Of a DNA stretch of 48,181 nt, positions 9,497-19,361 are shown piece after piece. The notes beneath the pieces were generated by a model. That model searched no databases, had not been told where the DNA came from, and was given only the letters and a program-made list of their open reading frames with translations. Source of the stretch: Burkholderiales bacterium. Lineage in GTDB: Bacteria; Pseudomonadota; Gammaproteobacteria; Burkholderiales; Burkholderiaceae_C. The position numbers and the translations under genes were made by a program. Positions within the stretch are counted from its first letter, which is position 1. Each line of letters begins with the position of its first letter. The stretch lies in assembly GCA_026400105.1 (NCBI GenBank), contig JAPLPQ010000058.1:1-48181 (forward strand). The letters run 5' to 3'.

Positions 9497-10780
9497 TCAG
9501 CCGTGCAGGTCGTCGCGGCGCGCGATCTCGAGCAGGCGCTGCAGTTCGTGCGGGTGCTGGCGCTGGTTGTACGCATGCCAGCGCTGGATCAGCCACATCG
9601 CGGCCGCGACCACCAGGCCGAAGGCGGTGATGGCACCGAAGGCTGACAGACCGACGCTGGTCGAATAGCTGTAGAGCCCGCCCAGGAACAGGATGCAGGT
9701 CTGCTCGTTGAAGTTCTGCACCGCGATCGAGCGGCCGGCGCCCATCAGGTTGTGGCCGCGGTGCTGCAGCAGCGCGTTCATCGGCACCACCAGGAAGCCA
9801 CCCAGCGCGCCGAGCAGGATCAGGAACGGTGCCGCGGCCCAGACGTTGTCGATCACGTTCATCAGCACCACCAGCAGGCCCATCGCAATGCCCAGCGGCA
9901 TGACGCGCGTGGCCTGGTCCAGCCGCATGCGCATCGAGGCCGCCACCGCACCGATTGCGGTGCCGATCGCGACCACGCCGACCAGGCTGGACGCCTGGGT
10001 GGTGCCATAGCCCAGCGCAGCGGCCGCCCAGGCCAGCACGATGTAGCGCAGGTTGCCGCTGACACCCCAGAACAGCGTGGTGGTCGAAAGCGAGATCTGG
10101 CCCAGGCGGTCGCGCCAGAGCCGGCTGTTGCAGGTCCAGAAATCGGGCAGCAGCGCGAGCGGATTGCTCGGCATGTGGCGCGGCGCCACGCCGGTCAGCG
10201 GGATGCGGGTGTTGAACCAGGCCGCCAGCGCGTAGACCAGCACCAGGCAGGCGATCGCGGCCTCGGCCGGTGTGTCAAGGCCGGTGTCGATCAGCGGCAG
10301 GTCGAATGCCAGCAGCCGGCTCGAGAGGACGGGACCGACCATCTGGCCGCCGAGCACCACGCCGAGGATGATGGACGCGATCGTCAGCCCCTCGATCCAG
10401 CCGTTGGCCTTGACCAGCTGCGAGGGCGGCAGCAGCTCGGTCAGGATGCCGTACTTGGCGGGCGAATAGGCCGCCGCGCCCAGACCGACGATCGAGAACG
10501 CCAGCAGGGGGTGCATCGGCGTGAGCATCAGCAGACAGCCCAGCACCTTGATCGCATTGCTCATGAACATGACCCACCCCTTGGGCTTGGCGTCGGCAAA
10601 GGCGCCGACAAAGGGCGCGAGCACGACATAGAACAGCGCGAACATCGGCACCAAGGCCGTGCGCTGCCATTCAGGGGCATGGCTGCTGCGCAGCAGCTCG
10701 ACGGCGACGACGAACAGGGCATTGTCGGCCAGCGAGCTGAAGAACTGCGCCGTCATGATGGTGTAGAAGCCGCGCTTCAT
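9497..10780 (-). CDS. lplT: Lysophospholipid transporter LplT (MFS)
   Basis: 427-aa major facilitator with about 12 TM helices. The N-terminus (FYTIMTAQFFSSLADNALFV), the A-like motif PFVGAFADAKPKG and the segment GLGAAAYSPAKYGIL are typical of LplT, which flips lysophospholipids across the inner membrane for reacylation. In E. coli it pairs with Aas; no acyltransferase is next to it here. It ends four bases from the stop of the SMP-30-like gene (convergent) and is divergent from alr. Confidence 0.93.
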   Translation of the reverse strand: MKRGFYTIMTAQFFSSLADNALFVVAVELLRSSHAPEWQRTALVPMFALFYVVLAPFVGAFADAKPKGWVMFMSNAIKVLGCLLMLTPMHPLLAFSIVGLGAAAYSPAKYGILTELLPPSQLVKANGWIEGLTIASIILGVVLGGQMVGPVLSSRLLAFDLPLIDTGLDTPAEAAIACLVLVYALAAWFNTRIPLTGVAPRHMPSNPLALLPDFWTCNSRLWRDRLGQISLSTTTLFWGVSGNLRYIVLAWAAAALGYGTTQASSLVGVVAIGTAIGAVAASMRMRLDQATRVMPLGIAMGLLVVLMNVIDNVWAAAPFLILLGALGGFLVVPMNALLQHRGHNLMGAGRSIAVQNFNEQTCILFLGGLYSYSTSVGLSAFGAITAFGLVVAAAMWLIQRWHAYNQRQHPHELQRLLEIARRDDLHG

Positions 10781-10939
10781 GGGTGTCTGTTCTGGGGGCT
10801 GGGGATACGGGTCACAGAGTCTTGTCGAGGCGGATCAAGGGCTGGCCGGGGATTCACTCCACGGGTGGCGTGGTTTATAGCATGTCGAGTCAAGCACCGA
10901 CCGGCCCGACGCCCCGGCTTCATTGCTAACATCATGCCC

Positions 10940-12103
10940 ATGCCGCGTCCGATACTTGCCACCGTACACCTTTGCGCCCTGCGCCACAACCTCGAGCGCC
11001 TGCAGCGCGCCGCGCCCGACTCACGCCTCTGGGCCGTGGTCAAGGCCAACGCCTATGGCCATGGCCTGGAACGGGTCTTTCCCGCGCTGCGCGCCGCCGA
11101 CGGCTTTGCGCTGCTCGACCTGGCCGAGGCCGAGCGGCTGCGCGCGCTGGACTGGCGTGGCCCGATCCTGCTGCTCGAGGGCTGTTTCGAGGCGCGCGAC
11201 CTCGAGCTCTGCTCGCGCCTGAACCTCTGGCATGTGGTGCACTGCGAGGAGCAGATCGACTGGCTGGCGGCGCACAAGACACATCAGCCGCACCGCGTGT
11301 TCCTGAAGATGAATTCGGGCATGAACCGGCTCGGCTTCCGGCCGGCGGCCTTGCGCTCGGCCTGGGCCCGGCTCAACGCCCTGCCCCAGGTCGACGAGAT
11401 CTCGCTGATCACGCATTTCAGCGATGCCGACAGCGCGCGCTTCGGCGCCGATGGCATTGCACACCAGCTCGAGGCCTTCGCCGCCGCCACGCGCGACCTG
11501 CCGGGCGAGCGCAGCCTGTGCAACAGCGCCGCCACGCTGCGCCACGCCAAGCGCGATCTCGACTCGGGCGCGCTGGCGGCCGACTGGGTACGCGGCGGCA
11601 TCGCGCTCTACGGCAGTGCACCGGATCACCCCGAGCACCGCAGCGCGGACTGGGAACTGCAGCCGGCCATGACGCTGGCAAGCCGGCTGATCGCGGTGCA
11701 GCAGGTCGAGGCCGGCGAATCGGTCGGCTACGGCTCGACCTTCATCGCGCCGGCGACGATGCGCATCGGCATCGTGGCATGCGGCTATGCCGACGGCTAT
11801 CCGCGCCACGCGGGCAGCGGCACGCCGGTGCTGGTCAGGGGAGTGCGCAGCCAGCTGGTCGGGCGCATCAGCATGGACATGCTGGCGGTCGACCTCGGGC
11901 CGGCGGAAGCCGACGCCCCGCCCTGCCAGACCGGGGACGAGGTGGTGCTGTGGGGCCGCAGCCGGCATGGCGCGCTGCTGCCGGTGGACGAGGTGGCGCA
12001 GGCGGCCGGGACGATTTCCTACGAGCTGCTGTGCGCGGTGGCGGCCAGGGTGCCGTTCGTGCTCGATGAGGCCGAACCGGCGGCCGTGGCAGCAGCGGCC
12101 TGA
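10940..12103 (+). CDS. alr: Alanine racemase
   Basis: PLP enzyme making D-alanine for peptidoglycan. The 387-aa protein has the PLP-lysine in VVKANAYGHG (Lys35), the second-domain catalytic tyrosine in SVGYGSTF, and the GRISMDM segment of the C-terminal beta domain. I chose the ATG at 10940, giving MPRPILATVH as in relatives; an in-frame ATG at 10934 is equally possible and neither has a clear ribosome-binding site. The reading frame stays open far upstream, but that part is antisense to lplT and is not coding. Confidence 0.95.
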   Translation: MPRPILATVHLCALRHNLERLQRAAPDSRLWAVVKANAYGHGLERVFPALRAADGFALLDLAEAERLRALDWRGPILLLEGCFEARDLELCSRLNLWHVVHCEEQIDWLAAHKTHQPHRVFLKMNSGMNRLGFRPAALRSAWARLNALPQVDEISLITHFSDADSARFGADGIAHQLEAFAAATRDLPGERSLCNSAATLRHAKRDLDSGALAADWVRGGIALYGSAPDHPEHRSADWELQPAMTLASRLIAVQQVEAGESVGYGSTFIAPATMRIGIVACGYADGYPRHAGSGTPVLVRGVRSQLVGRISMDMLAVDLGPAEADAPPCQTGDEVVLWGRSRHGALLPVDEVAQAAGTISYELLCAVAARVPFVLDEAEPAAVAAAA

Positions 12104-12186
12104 GCCCCGCCAGACAGCGAGCGGGACCGGGCACAGGGTCAGCCCTGTTCGGGTAAGTCCCTATGCCCGGAACCGGTACGTCTCCC

Positions 12187-12338
12187 TACAATCAGCTCAC
12201 TCGCAGACCTGGACAGTTCAACTGCCGGTCGCACAGCGAGAGGACCGAGGAGACAATACAAGTCCAACAACATCAGATCCAGCGTCCAAAGAGATGCGAT
12301 TTCTTAAGCCGGTGCATGACTCATGCACCGGCTTTTTT
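12187..12338 (+). ncRNA. Candidate small RNA (or alr 3' leader) with terminator
   Basis: The 233-bp gap after alr contains TACAAT at 12187-12192, about 115 bases without a convincing reading frame, including an A/C-rich single-stranded-looking stretch (CAATACAAGTCCAACAACA), and then a perfect intrinsic terminator. This is the layout of an Hfq-type small RNA. No good -35 box is visible 17 bp upstream, so it could instead be the 3' end of the alr transcript. Confidence 0.35.
12308..12338 (+). terminator. Strong intrinsic terminator after alr
   Basis: GCCGGTGCATGA (12308-12319) and TCATGCACCGGC (12321-12332) are perfect complements, followed by six T (12333-12338). It ends transcripts coming from alr. 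The T-run overlaps the stop of the convergent metallophosphoesterase at 12337; the reverse strand has only TTAAG after the stem, so it is mainly a plus-strand terminator. Confidence 0.9.
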
Positions 12339-13176
12339 ATTGCCCGGCTGCGCCGCGGTGCGCCAGCTCGAGACAAAGCCCGGGCAAGAACCCCTCCTGC
12401 TCCTGCTTGCCCGCGTAGCCCAGCGGGTTGGCGACCACGCGGCAGCGGCCGACGCGGTAGTCATGCGGGCAGTGCAGATGGCCGTGCAGCCAGAGATCGG
12501 CCCGCTCGAGCCAGCCGTCGAGCGCATTGCAAAAGCCCGCCGTACCCGGCGTCAGGCCGTAGCGCGGGTCGGCGCTGCGCAGGCTGGGGGCGAAATGCGT
12601 GACGACCACGGTCGGCCCGTCATGCGGCTGGGCCAGGGCCTGCTCGAGCCAGTGCTGGCACAGCAGCGCCTGCTCGCGCATGGCGGCGGCGTCGAACAGC
12701 GCGCCGGCGCGCTGGGTGGCCATCTTCTCGAGGTAGAAATTGGCGGCCCGGAACGCCTTGCCGCGCTGCTGCAACGCGCGCGCCGGCTCGGCCCGCAGCG
12801 CGAGCGCATCGTAGTCGGACCAGAGCGTGGTGCCGACGAAGCGCACGCCCTGGTGCAGCCACTGCTCGCGTTCGAGCCAGCGGATGCCGAGCCGGTCGCA
12901 GGTGGCGCGCAGTTCGGCATGGGCCCAGTCGAAGTCGAGCGCGTCGTACTCGTGGTTGCCCGGCACGAACAGCACCGGCACCGGCCAGCCCGCGTACTGC
13001 GGCAGCGGCGAGAAACGCCGCAAGCCCCAGTCGGGCTCGGTCATGACACCTGCGTGGCGGGCCTGGTAGGAGCCGATGTCGCCCGCGAGCACCAGCAGGT
13101 CGGCGCCCGGGGCCGGCTCGATCACGCAGTGGGGATTGGCCTCGAGATGGAGGTCGCTGAGCAGTTGCAGCCTCAC
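12337..13176 (-). CDS. Calcineurin-like metallophosphoesterase
   Basis: 279-aa phosphoesterase with the full dimetal motif set: SDLHLE (Asp8, His10), AGDIG (Asp33), GNHEYD, VVVTHFAPS and HGHLH. The start is GTG at 13174-13176, sharing GTGA with the stop of the LysR gene, with AAGGGGG upstream; the motif begins five residues later, so longer starts are not needed. Substrate unknown. Translational coupling to the LysR regulator suggests that the two are expressed together. Confidence 0.85.
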   Translation of the reverse strand: MRLQLLSDLHLEANPHCVIEPAPGADLLVLAGDIGSYQARHAGVMTEPDWGLRRFSPLPQYAGWPVPVLFVPGNHEYDALDFDWAHAELRATCDRLGIRWLEREQWLHQGVRFVGTTLWSDYDALALRAEPARALQQRGKAFRAANFYLEKMATQRAGALFDAAAMREQALLCQHWLEQALAQPHDGPTVVVTHFAPSLRSADPRYGLTPGTAGFCNALDGWLERADLWLHGHLHCPHDYRVGRCRVVANPLGYAGKQEQEGFLPGLCLELAHRGAAGQ

Positions 13177-14129
13177 GCGGGCACCCCCTTGCCGACGGCG
13201 CGAAACACCGCTTCGCGCAGCCAGCGGTGCGAGCTCTGGCCATGCTGCTGGCGCCGCCACAGCGCGTCGACATGGACATGCGGCAGGTCGAGCGGCAGCT
13301 CGCAGTGGGTCAGCTCGGCTTCCATGCCGGTGGCACCGATGAAATGCAACGGCAGCACCGTCAGCAGGTCGGAGGTCGAGACCACGCGACCGGCGGTGAA
13401 GAACTGGTTGACCGTCAGCACGACGCGCCGCGCCAGGCCCTGGGCCGCCAGCGCCTCGTCGACGAAGCCGAACGGCCGACCGGAAAAGCTCACCAATAGG
13501 TGGCGCGCGGCACAGAAATCGGCCAGGGTCAGCGGCCGGTCCGCCAGCGGGTGGCCGCGCCGCATCACGACCACATAGCGGCCCTCGTACAGGCGCTGAT
13601 AGAGGAAGCGGGTCGCGCTCTCCTGCAGGTGGCTGGCGGTCAGTTCGGTCAGCACGCCGGGGAAATAGCCGACCGCGAGGTCGACCTCGCCCTGCTCGAG
13701 CAGCGGACGCGGGTCGCGCGTGGTCAGCGGCAGCACGCGCAGCGTGACCCCGGGCGCCTCTTGCGCCAGGATCTCGACCAGGCCGGGCGCGAGCTTGGTC
13801 GCGGTCGAGTCCGCCATCGCGAGCACGAAATGGTTCTGCGCCTGCGCCGGGTCGAACACGCCCGGCGCGAGCGAGTCACGCAGCTGGCGCAGCGCGTCGC
13901 GCACCGTGGGCCAGAGCGTGAGCGCCAGCGGCGTGGGTTCGACGCCATAGCCCGAACGTCGCACCAGGTCGTCGCCGAGCAGCTCGCGCAGGCGGCGTAG
14001 CGCATTGCTGACGGCGGGCTGGGTGGTCGCGAGATTGTGCGCAGCGCGGGTCAGGTTGCGCTCCGACATCACCTCGTCGAAGACGCGCAGCAGGTTGAGG
14101 TCCAGCGTGCGGAAGTTGAGTTCATTCAT
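13173..14129 (-). CDS. LysR-family transcriptional regulator
   Basis: 318-aa LysR-type regulator. The N-terminal winged helix-turn-helix spans about residues 8-65 (LNLLRVFDEVMSERNLTRAAHNLATTQPAVSNALRRLRE), followed by a periplasmic-binding-like effector domain (about 92-300) of the NodD-like subgroup. It is divergent from the two-TM gene at 14246, and the 116-bp gap has several TTGCA/TGCAA half-sites that are candidate LysR operators. The effector is unknown. Confidence 0.93.
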   Translation of the reverse strand: MNELNFRTLDLNLLRVFDEVMSERNLTRAAHNLATTQPAVSNALRRLRELLGDDLVRRSGYGVEPTPLALTLWPTVRDALRQLRDSLAPGVFDPAQAQNHFVLAMADSTATKLAPGLVEILAQEAPGVTLRVLPLTTRDPRPLLEQGEVDLAVGYFPGVLTELTASHLQESATRFLYQRLYEGRYVVVMRRGHPLADRPLTLADFCAARHLLVSFSGRPFGFVDEALAAQGLARRVVLTVNQFFTAGRVVSTSDLLTVLPLHFIGATGMEAELTHCELPLDLPHVHVDALWRRQQHGQSSHRWLREAVFRAVGKGVPA

Positions 14130-14144
14130 ATGCGACGTGAATAT

Positions 14145-14219
14145 ATTGCATTACAAAAATAAATTGGCATGCAATGCGGGTTTACCCTAAGATCGCGCCA
14201 TTGATTGTTGCAGTGCAAC
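14145..14219. promoter_or_regulatory. TTGCA half-site cluster in the LysR divergent region
   Basis: ATTGCAT (14145-14151) is the exact inverse of ATGCAAT (14169-14175), with centres 24 bp apart. Further right GTTGCA-G-TGCAAC (14207-14219) is a perfect dyad. All share the core TTGCA, as expected for an operator array of the divergent LysR regulator. Confidence 0.45.
14178..14188. promoter_or_regulatory. GGGTTTACCCT motif, copy 1
   Basis: An 11-bp element with GGGT/ACCC arms between the LysR gene and the two-TM gene. The identical string recurs at 30795-30805 before the GntR-liv operon. Function unknown. Confidence 0.35.
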
Positions 14220-14245
14220 ACTCACCGCCCAGAGGAAAGAAAATC

Positions 14246-14653
14246 ATGAATATCGCCGCCACCCTGTTCCCCCGCAGCTACAACCCGTCGACCAAGCCCG
14301 AGAATGCACGCGGCCTGGCCGCCCTGCTGCTGGCCGCTTCCGTAGCCGCCCTGGCCGTGGTGGCTGACCAGCTGATCGAGACCTGGCTCGACGACCACCT
14401 GTTCCTGGCCTGGGTCGCCCTGTGGGCCGTGGTGTTCGGTGGCAGCCTGTTGCTGACCGGCACCGTGCGCCGCATGAGCGCACGCGCGGTCGCCAGCCTG
14501 GACCAGTGGGCGGCCCGCCGCGCCCAGGCCCGCGCCGCCGCCCGCCTGCTGGCGATCGAAAAGCACGCCGTGCAGAGCGCCGCCAAGGTGTCGGCCGCAC
14601 AGCGTCTGGCCAAGGCCTCGAGCGCGCTCGACAGCCACCTGTTCTACATCTGA
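14246..14653 (+). CDS. Hypothetical two-TM membrane protein
   Basis: I do not recognise this 135-aa protein. The start at 14246 follows AGAGGAAAG, a good ribosome-binding site. The N-terminus (MNIAATLFPRSYNPSTKPEN) is polar; two TM helices follow (about residues 22-42 and 50-72), then a basic Ala/Arg-rich helix (MSARAVASLDQWAARRAQAR) that probably lies in the cytoplasm, and an end SALDSHLFYI. It is divergent from the LysR regulator and followed by an intrinsic terminator, so it is a monocistronic candidate target of that regulator. Confidence 0.7.
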   Translation: MNIAATLFPRSYNPSTKPENARGLAALLLAASVAALAVVADQLIETWLDDHLFLAWVALWAVVFGGSLLLTGTVRRMSARAVASLDQWAARRAQARAAARLLAIEKHAVQSAAKVSAAQRLAKASSALDSHLFYI

Positions 14654-14695
14654 TTGACTGCCGGGCTACATGCCCGGTCAGGCGAAAATTGCAAA

Positions 14696-14720
14696 GCCGC
14701 TCCCTGGAGCGGCTTTTTTT
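14696..14720 (+). terminator. Intrinsic terminator of the two-TM gene
   Basis: GCCGCTCC (14696-14703) pairs with GGAGCGGC (14706-14713), followed by seven T. AAA before the stem gives it weak activity in the other direction, where ureG ends at 14762. Confidence 0.9.
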
Positions 14721-14761
14721 CGTCGCTGCGGCGCGGCTCGGAGCCCGCGCTGGAGACGACT

Positions 14762-15420
<659 letters not shown>

Positions 15421-15424
<4 letters not shown>

Positions 15425-16122
15425 GAGCGGAACAGACGGGAATACTGGGTTTCGTGGCGCGCCGACAGGATCGCGAGCATCGGGCTGAAGGCCTGGCGTT
15501 CGTCCTCGCGCTGGCGCAGCGCCAGGCTGATGGCGGCGGGAATTTCGGCGCAGAGCCGCTGCAGGATGCGCTGGCCGGCGCTCTGGCCAAGCGGCACGGA
15601 CTTGATCGCGGCCTGCACCATGTTCTCGGCCCAGCCGAAGGCGTAGGCATAGAGGCCATGCGCCGGGGGCTGGCCGGCCGGCAGCTGGACGGCCAGCGCC
15701 AGCGCGTAGGCCAGCGGGTAGGTCGGGGCCTGCAGCGCCGGCGGCAGCTGCTGGAGCGAGAAGTCGGGCCGCTGCAGCGACTTGAGCCACTCGATCAGCG
15801 AGCGCCCCATCTGCTCGCTTTGCAGGCGCAGCTCGGCGGTCTCGCGCGTGCTGCGCACCCACTGGTCGAGGCGCAGCAGCGTCGGCCAGTCCTGCTGGCG
15901 CCAGGCCTCGACCGCCTGCGCGATCAGGCCGAGCTCGGCGCGCGCCGGGCCGAGCTGGAGCTGGTCGGCCAGCCAGTCGGCGGCGCTGGCCTCGTCGCGC
16001 ACCCGGCCGGCCTCGACCGCGGGCTCGAGGCCTTCGGAATAGGAAAAGCCGCCGACCGGCAGCGCTGGCGAGGCCAGCCACATCAGGGGCAGCAGCGCGG
16101 CGGAATCAATGTCCATAGTCAT
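15421..16122 (-). CDS. ureF: Urease accessory protein UreF
   Basis: Part of the UreD-UreF-UreG complex that activates urease; UreF acts as the GTPase-coupling adaptor. The sequence has the UreF hallmark [18 protein letters not shown] close to the N-terminus and the mid-protein [33 protein letters not shown] region. Candidate starts are ATGs at 16134, 16122 and 16116; I use 16122 (233 aa). Any of them overlaps the end of ureE. The stop overlaps ureG by four bases. Confidence 0.93.
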
Positions 16123-16648
16123 GGCCAGGTTCATGGGAATGGCCCGCTGCCGATCCGTGGTGCCCGCCGCCATGGTCGTGGCCCATGGTGGCATGCTCGC
16201 CGTAGGCACCGGCCTCGGGCTCGAAGGCCTCGCAGGCCTCGGCCACGATCAGGTGCATCTGGCGCAGCATGTCGGCCAGCACATGGTCGGGTTCGATCTT
16301 CAGGTGGTCGGGCTTGAGCTCGATCGGCACATGGCGGTTGCCCAGGTGATAGGCCGCGCGCAGCAGGTCGAACGGGCTGCCGTGTTCGACGCAATGCGTG
16401 ATGCGCAGCAGCGGCTGCGACGCGGCGACCACGCGCAGCAGGGTACCGTCGAGCGTGACCAGCATGTCGTCGCCGCGCAGCAGCGTGCCGCGCGGCAGGA
16501 AGACGCCGATGCGCCGTCCTTCGCTGTCCTCGCAGTCGAAGCGGCTCTTCTGGCGCAGGTCCCAGTCCAGCGTCAGCGTGGGCGCGCGCTGGAGCAGCAC
16601 GGGCGCCAGACCGGCGCCCTGCGCAATGCGTTTGGAGGCGTGCAGCAT
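16106..16648 (-). CDS. ureE: Urease accessory nickel chaperone UreE
   Basis: Nickel-binding metallochaperone that supplies UreG. The 180-aa protein has an N-terminal peptide-binding domain ([20 protein letters not shown]), a central metal-binding domain ([10 protein letters not shown]), and a C-terminal tail with nine histidines in 29 residues (from [14 protein letters not shown] to the last residue), a high-capacity nickel tail. It starts two bases after the ureC stop and its end overlaps ureF. Confidence 0.97.
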   Translation of the reverse strand: MLHASKRIAQGAGLAPVLLQRAPTLTLDWDLRQKSRFDCEDSEGRRIGVFLPRGTLLRGDDMLVTLDGTLLRVVAASQPLLRITHCVEHGSPFDLLRAAYHLGNRHVPIELKPDHLKIEPDHVLADMLRQMHLIVAEACEAFEPEAGAYGEHATMGHDHGGGHHGSAAGHSHEPGHDYGH

Positions 16649-16650
16649 GA

Positions 16651-18429
<1,779 letters not shown>

Positions 18430-18443
18430 GGATGTCCTTGTTC

Positions 18444-18776
18444 TCAGGCCGCAGCGAGGGGAGCGCGGGAATCGAGCGCGCCGTTGACCAGGCCGCGAAA
18501 ACCGGTCGCGACCCGCTCGCCGGCGTAGTCGACCAGCTCGACCGTGCGCTGCTGGCCGGGCTCGAAGCGCACCGCGGTGCCCGAAGCGATGTTGAGCCGC
18601 ATGCCGTGCGCGGCCGCGCGGTCGAAGTCGAGCGCGCCGTTGGTCTCGGCGAAGTGGTAGTGGGAGCCGACCTGGATCGGCCGGTCGGCGGTATTGCGGA
18701 CCACCAGCGTCAGGCTGCGGCGGCCGGGGTTGAGCAGCAGCTCGCCGTCTTCGAGCAGGTATTGGCCCGGGATCAT
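18444..18776 (-). CDS. ureB: Urease subunit beta
   Basis: Structural beta subunit of urease. The start [12 protein letters not shown] at 18776 is the family start; a GTG four codons earlier directly abuts the stop of the small gene upstream and cannot be excluded. From the ATG the protein is 110 aa, with the conserved [15 protein letters not shown] core and [17 protein letters not shown]. It is 14 bp upstream of ureC. Confidence 0.97.
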   Translation of the reverse strand: MIPGQYLLEDGELLLNPGRRSLTLVVRNTADRPIQVGSHYHFAETNGALDFDRAAAHGMRLNIASGTAVRFEPGQQRTVELVDYAGERVATGFRGLVNGALDSRAPLAAA

Positions 18777-18788
18777 GGCGCTGCTCAC

Positions 18789-18962
18789 TTAGCGCTTGGA
18801 CCAGAGCGAGGCGGCCAGCGCGATCACGAACACGGCGACAAAGCCCAGCACGTCAGTCGAGTGCCAGTGCGAGCCGAGCAGGCCGTGGCCGTCATGGGCC
18901 AGCACGGCGGTCGGAGCGGAGACGGCGATCGCGGCCATCAGGGGAATCAGCAGGGAGGTCAT
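18789..18962 (-). CDS. Small His-rich secreted/membrane protein in the urease operon
   Basis: A 57-aa reading frame between ureA and ureB. Residues 1-22 ([20 protein letters not shown] then LA) form a signal peptide; cleavage would leave a mature N-terminus His-Asp-Gly-His-Gly, followed by GSHWH, a single TM helix ([18 protein letters not shown]) and a basic end. Four histidines sit in 12 residues outside the membrane. It resembles the first segment of HupE/UreJ nickel permeases (signal peptide, HxGHG, TM) but is far shorter. It lies 28 bp after ureA and just before ureB, with no clear ribosome-binding site. Nickel binding is inferred. Confidence 0.65.
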   Translation of the reverse strand: MTSLLIPLMAAIAVSAPTAVLAHDGHGLLGSHWHSTDVLGFVAVFVIALAASLWSKR

Positions 18963-18990
18963 GGTGGCGTGCTCGCGGTGGAGGGTTGAA

Positions 18991-19293
<303 letters not shown>

Positions 19294-19304
19294 GGCTGGC
19301 CTTT

Positions 19305-19320
19305 TGCAAGAGCCGTGCCC
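19305..19320 (-). promoter_or_regulatory. Sigma54-like -24/-12 element before ureA
   Basis: On the minus strand GGGCACG-GCTC-TTGCA matches the RpoN consensus TGGCACG-N4-TTGCA in every fixed position except the first. The GG-N10-GC spacing is exact. The predicted +1 is base 19294, one base before the ATG, so the mRNA would have almost no leader and would lose the AAAAGG site; this is the main argument against it. Confidence 0.5.
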
Positions 19321-19334
19321 GCCACGCCGCGCGG

Positions 19335-19350
19335 TGGCACGAAAGCTGCA
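19335..19350 (+). promoter_or_regulatory. Sigma54-like -24/-12 element before the permease-kinase gene
   Basis: TGGCACG-AAAG-CTGCA matches the RpoN consensus in all but one fixed position, with exact GG-N10-GC spacing. The predicted +1 is 19361, immediately before the GTG start at 19362. It mirrors the element before ureA, so the two may also be read as one imperfect inverted repeat. Confidence 0.5.
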
Positions 19351-19361
19351 CGACACCCAAG

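Noticed and set aside
12240..12300. Small protein gene starting after GAGGAGACA at about 12248
   Set aside because: No ATG, GTG or TTG is suitably placed after the purine-rich stretch, so I treat the region as non-coding.
18844..18962. Full HupE/UreJ nickel permease between ureA and ureB
   Set aside because: Only 57 codons lie between signal peptide and stop, with a single TM after the signal; the full family has about 190-200 residues. No remnant continues beyond the stop.
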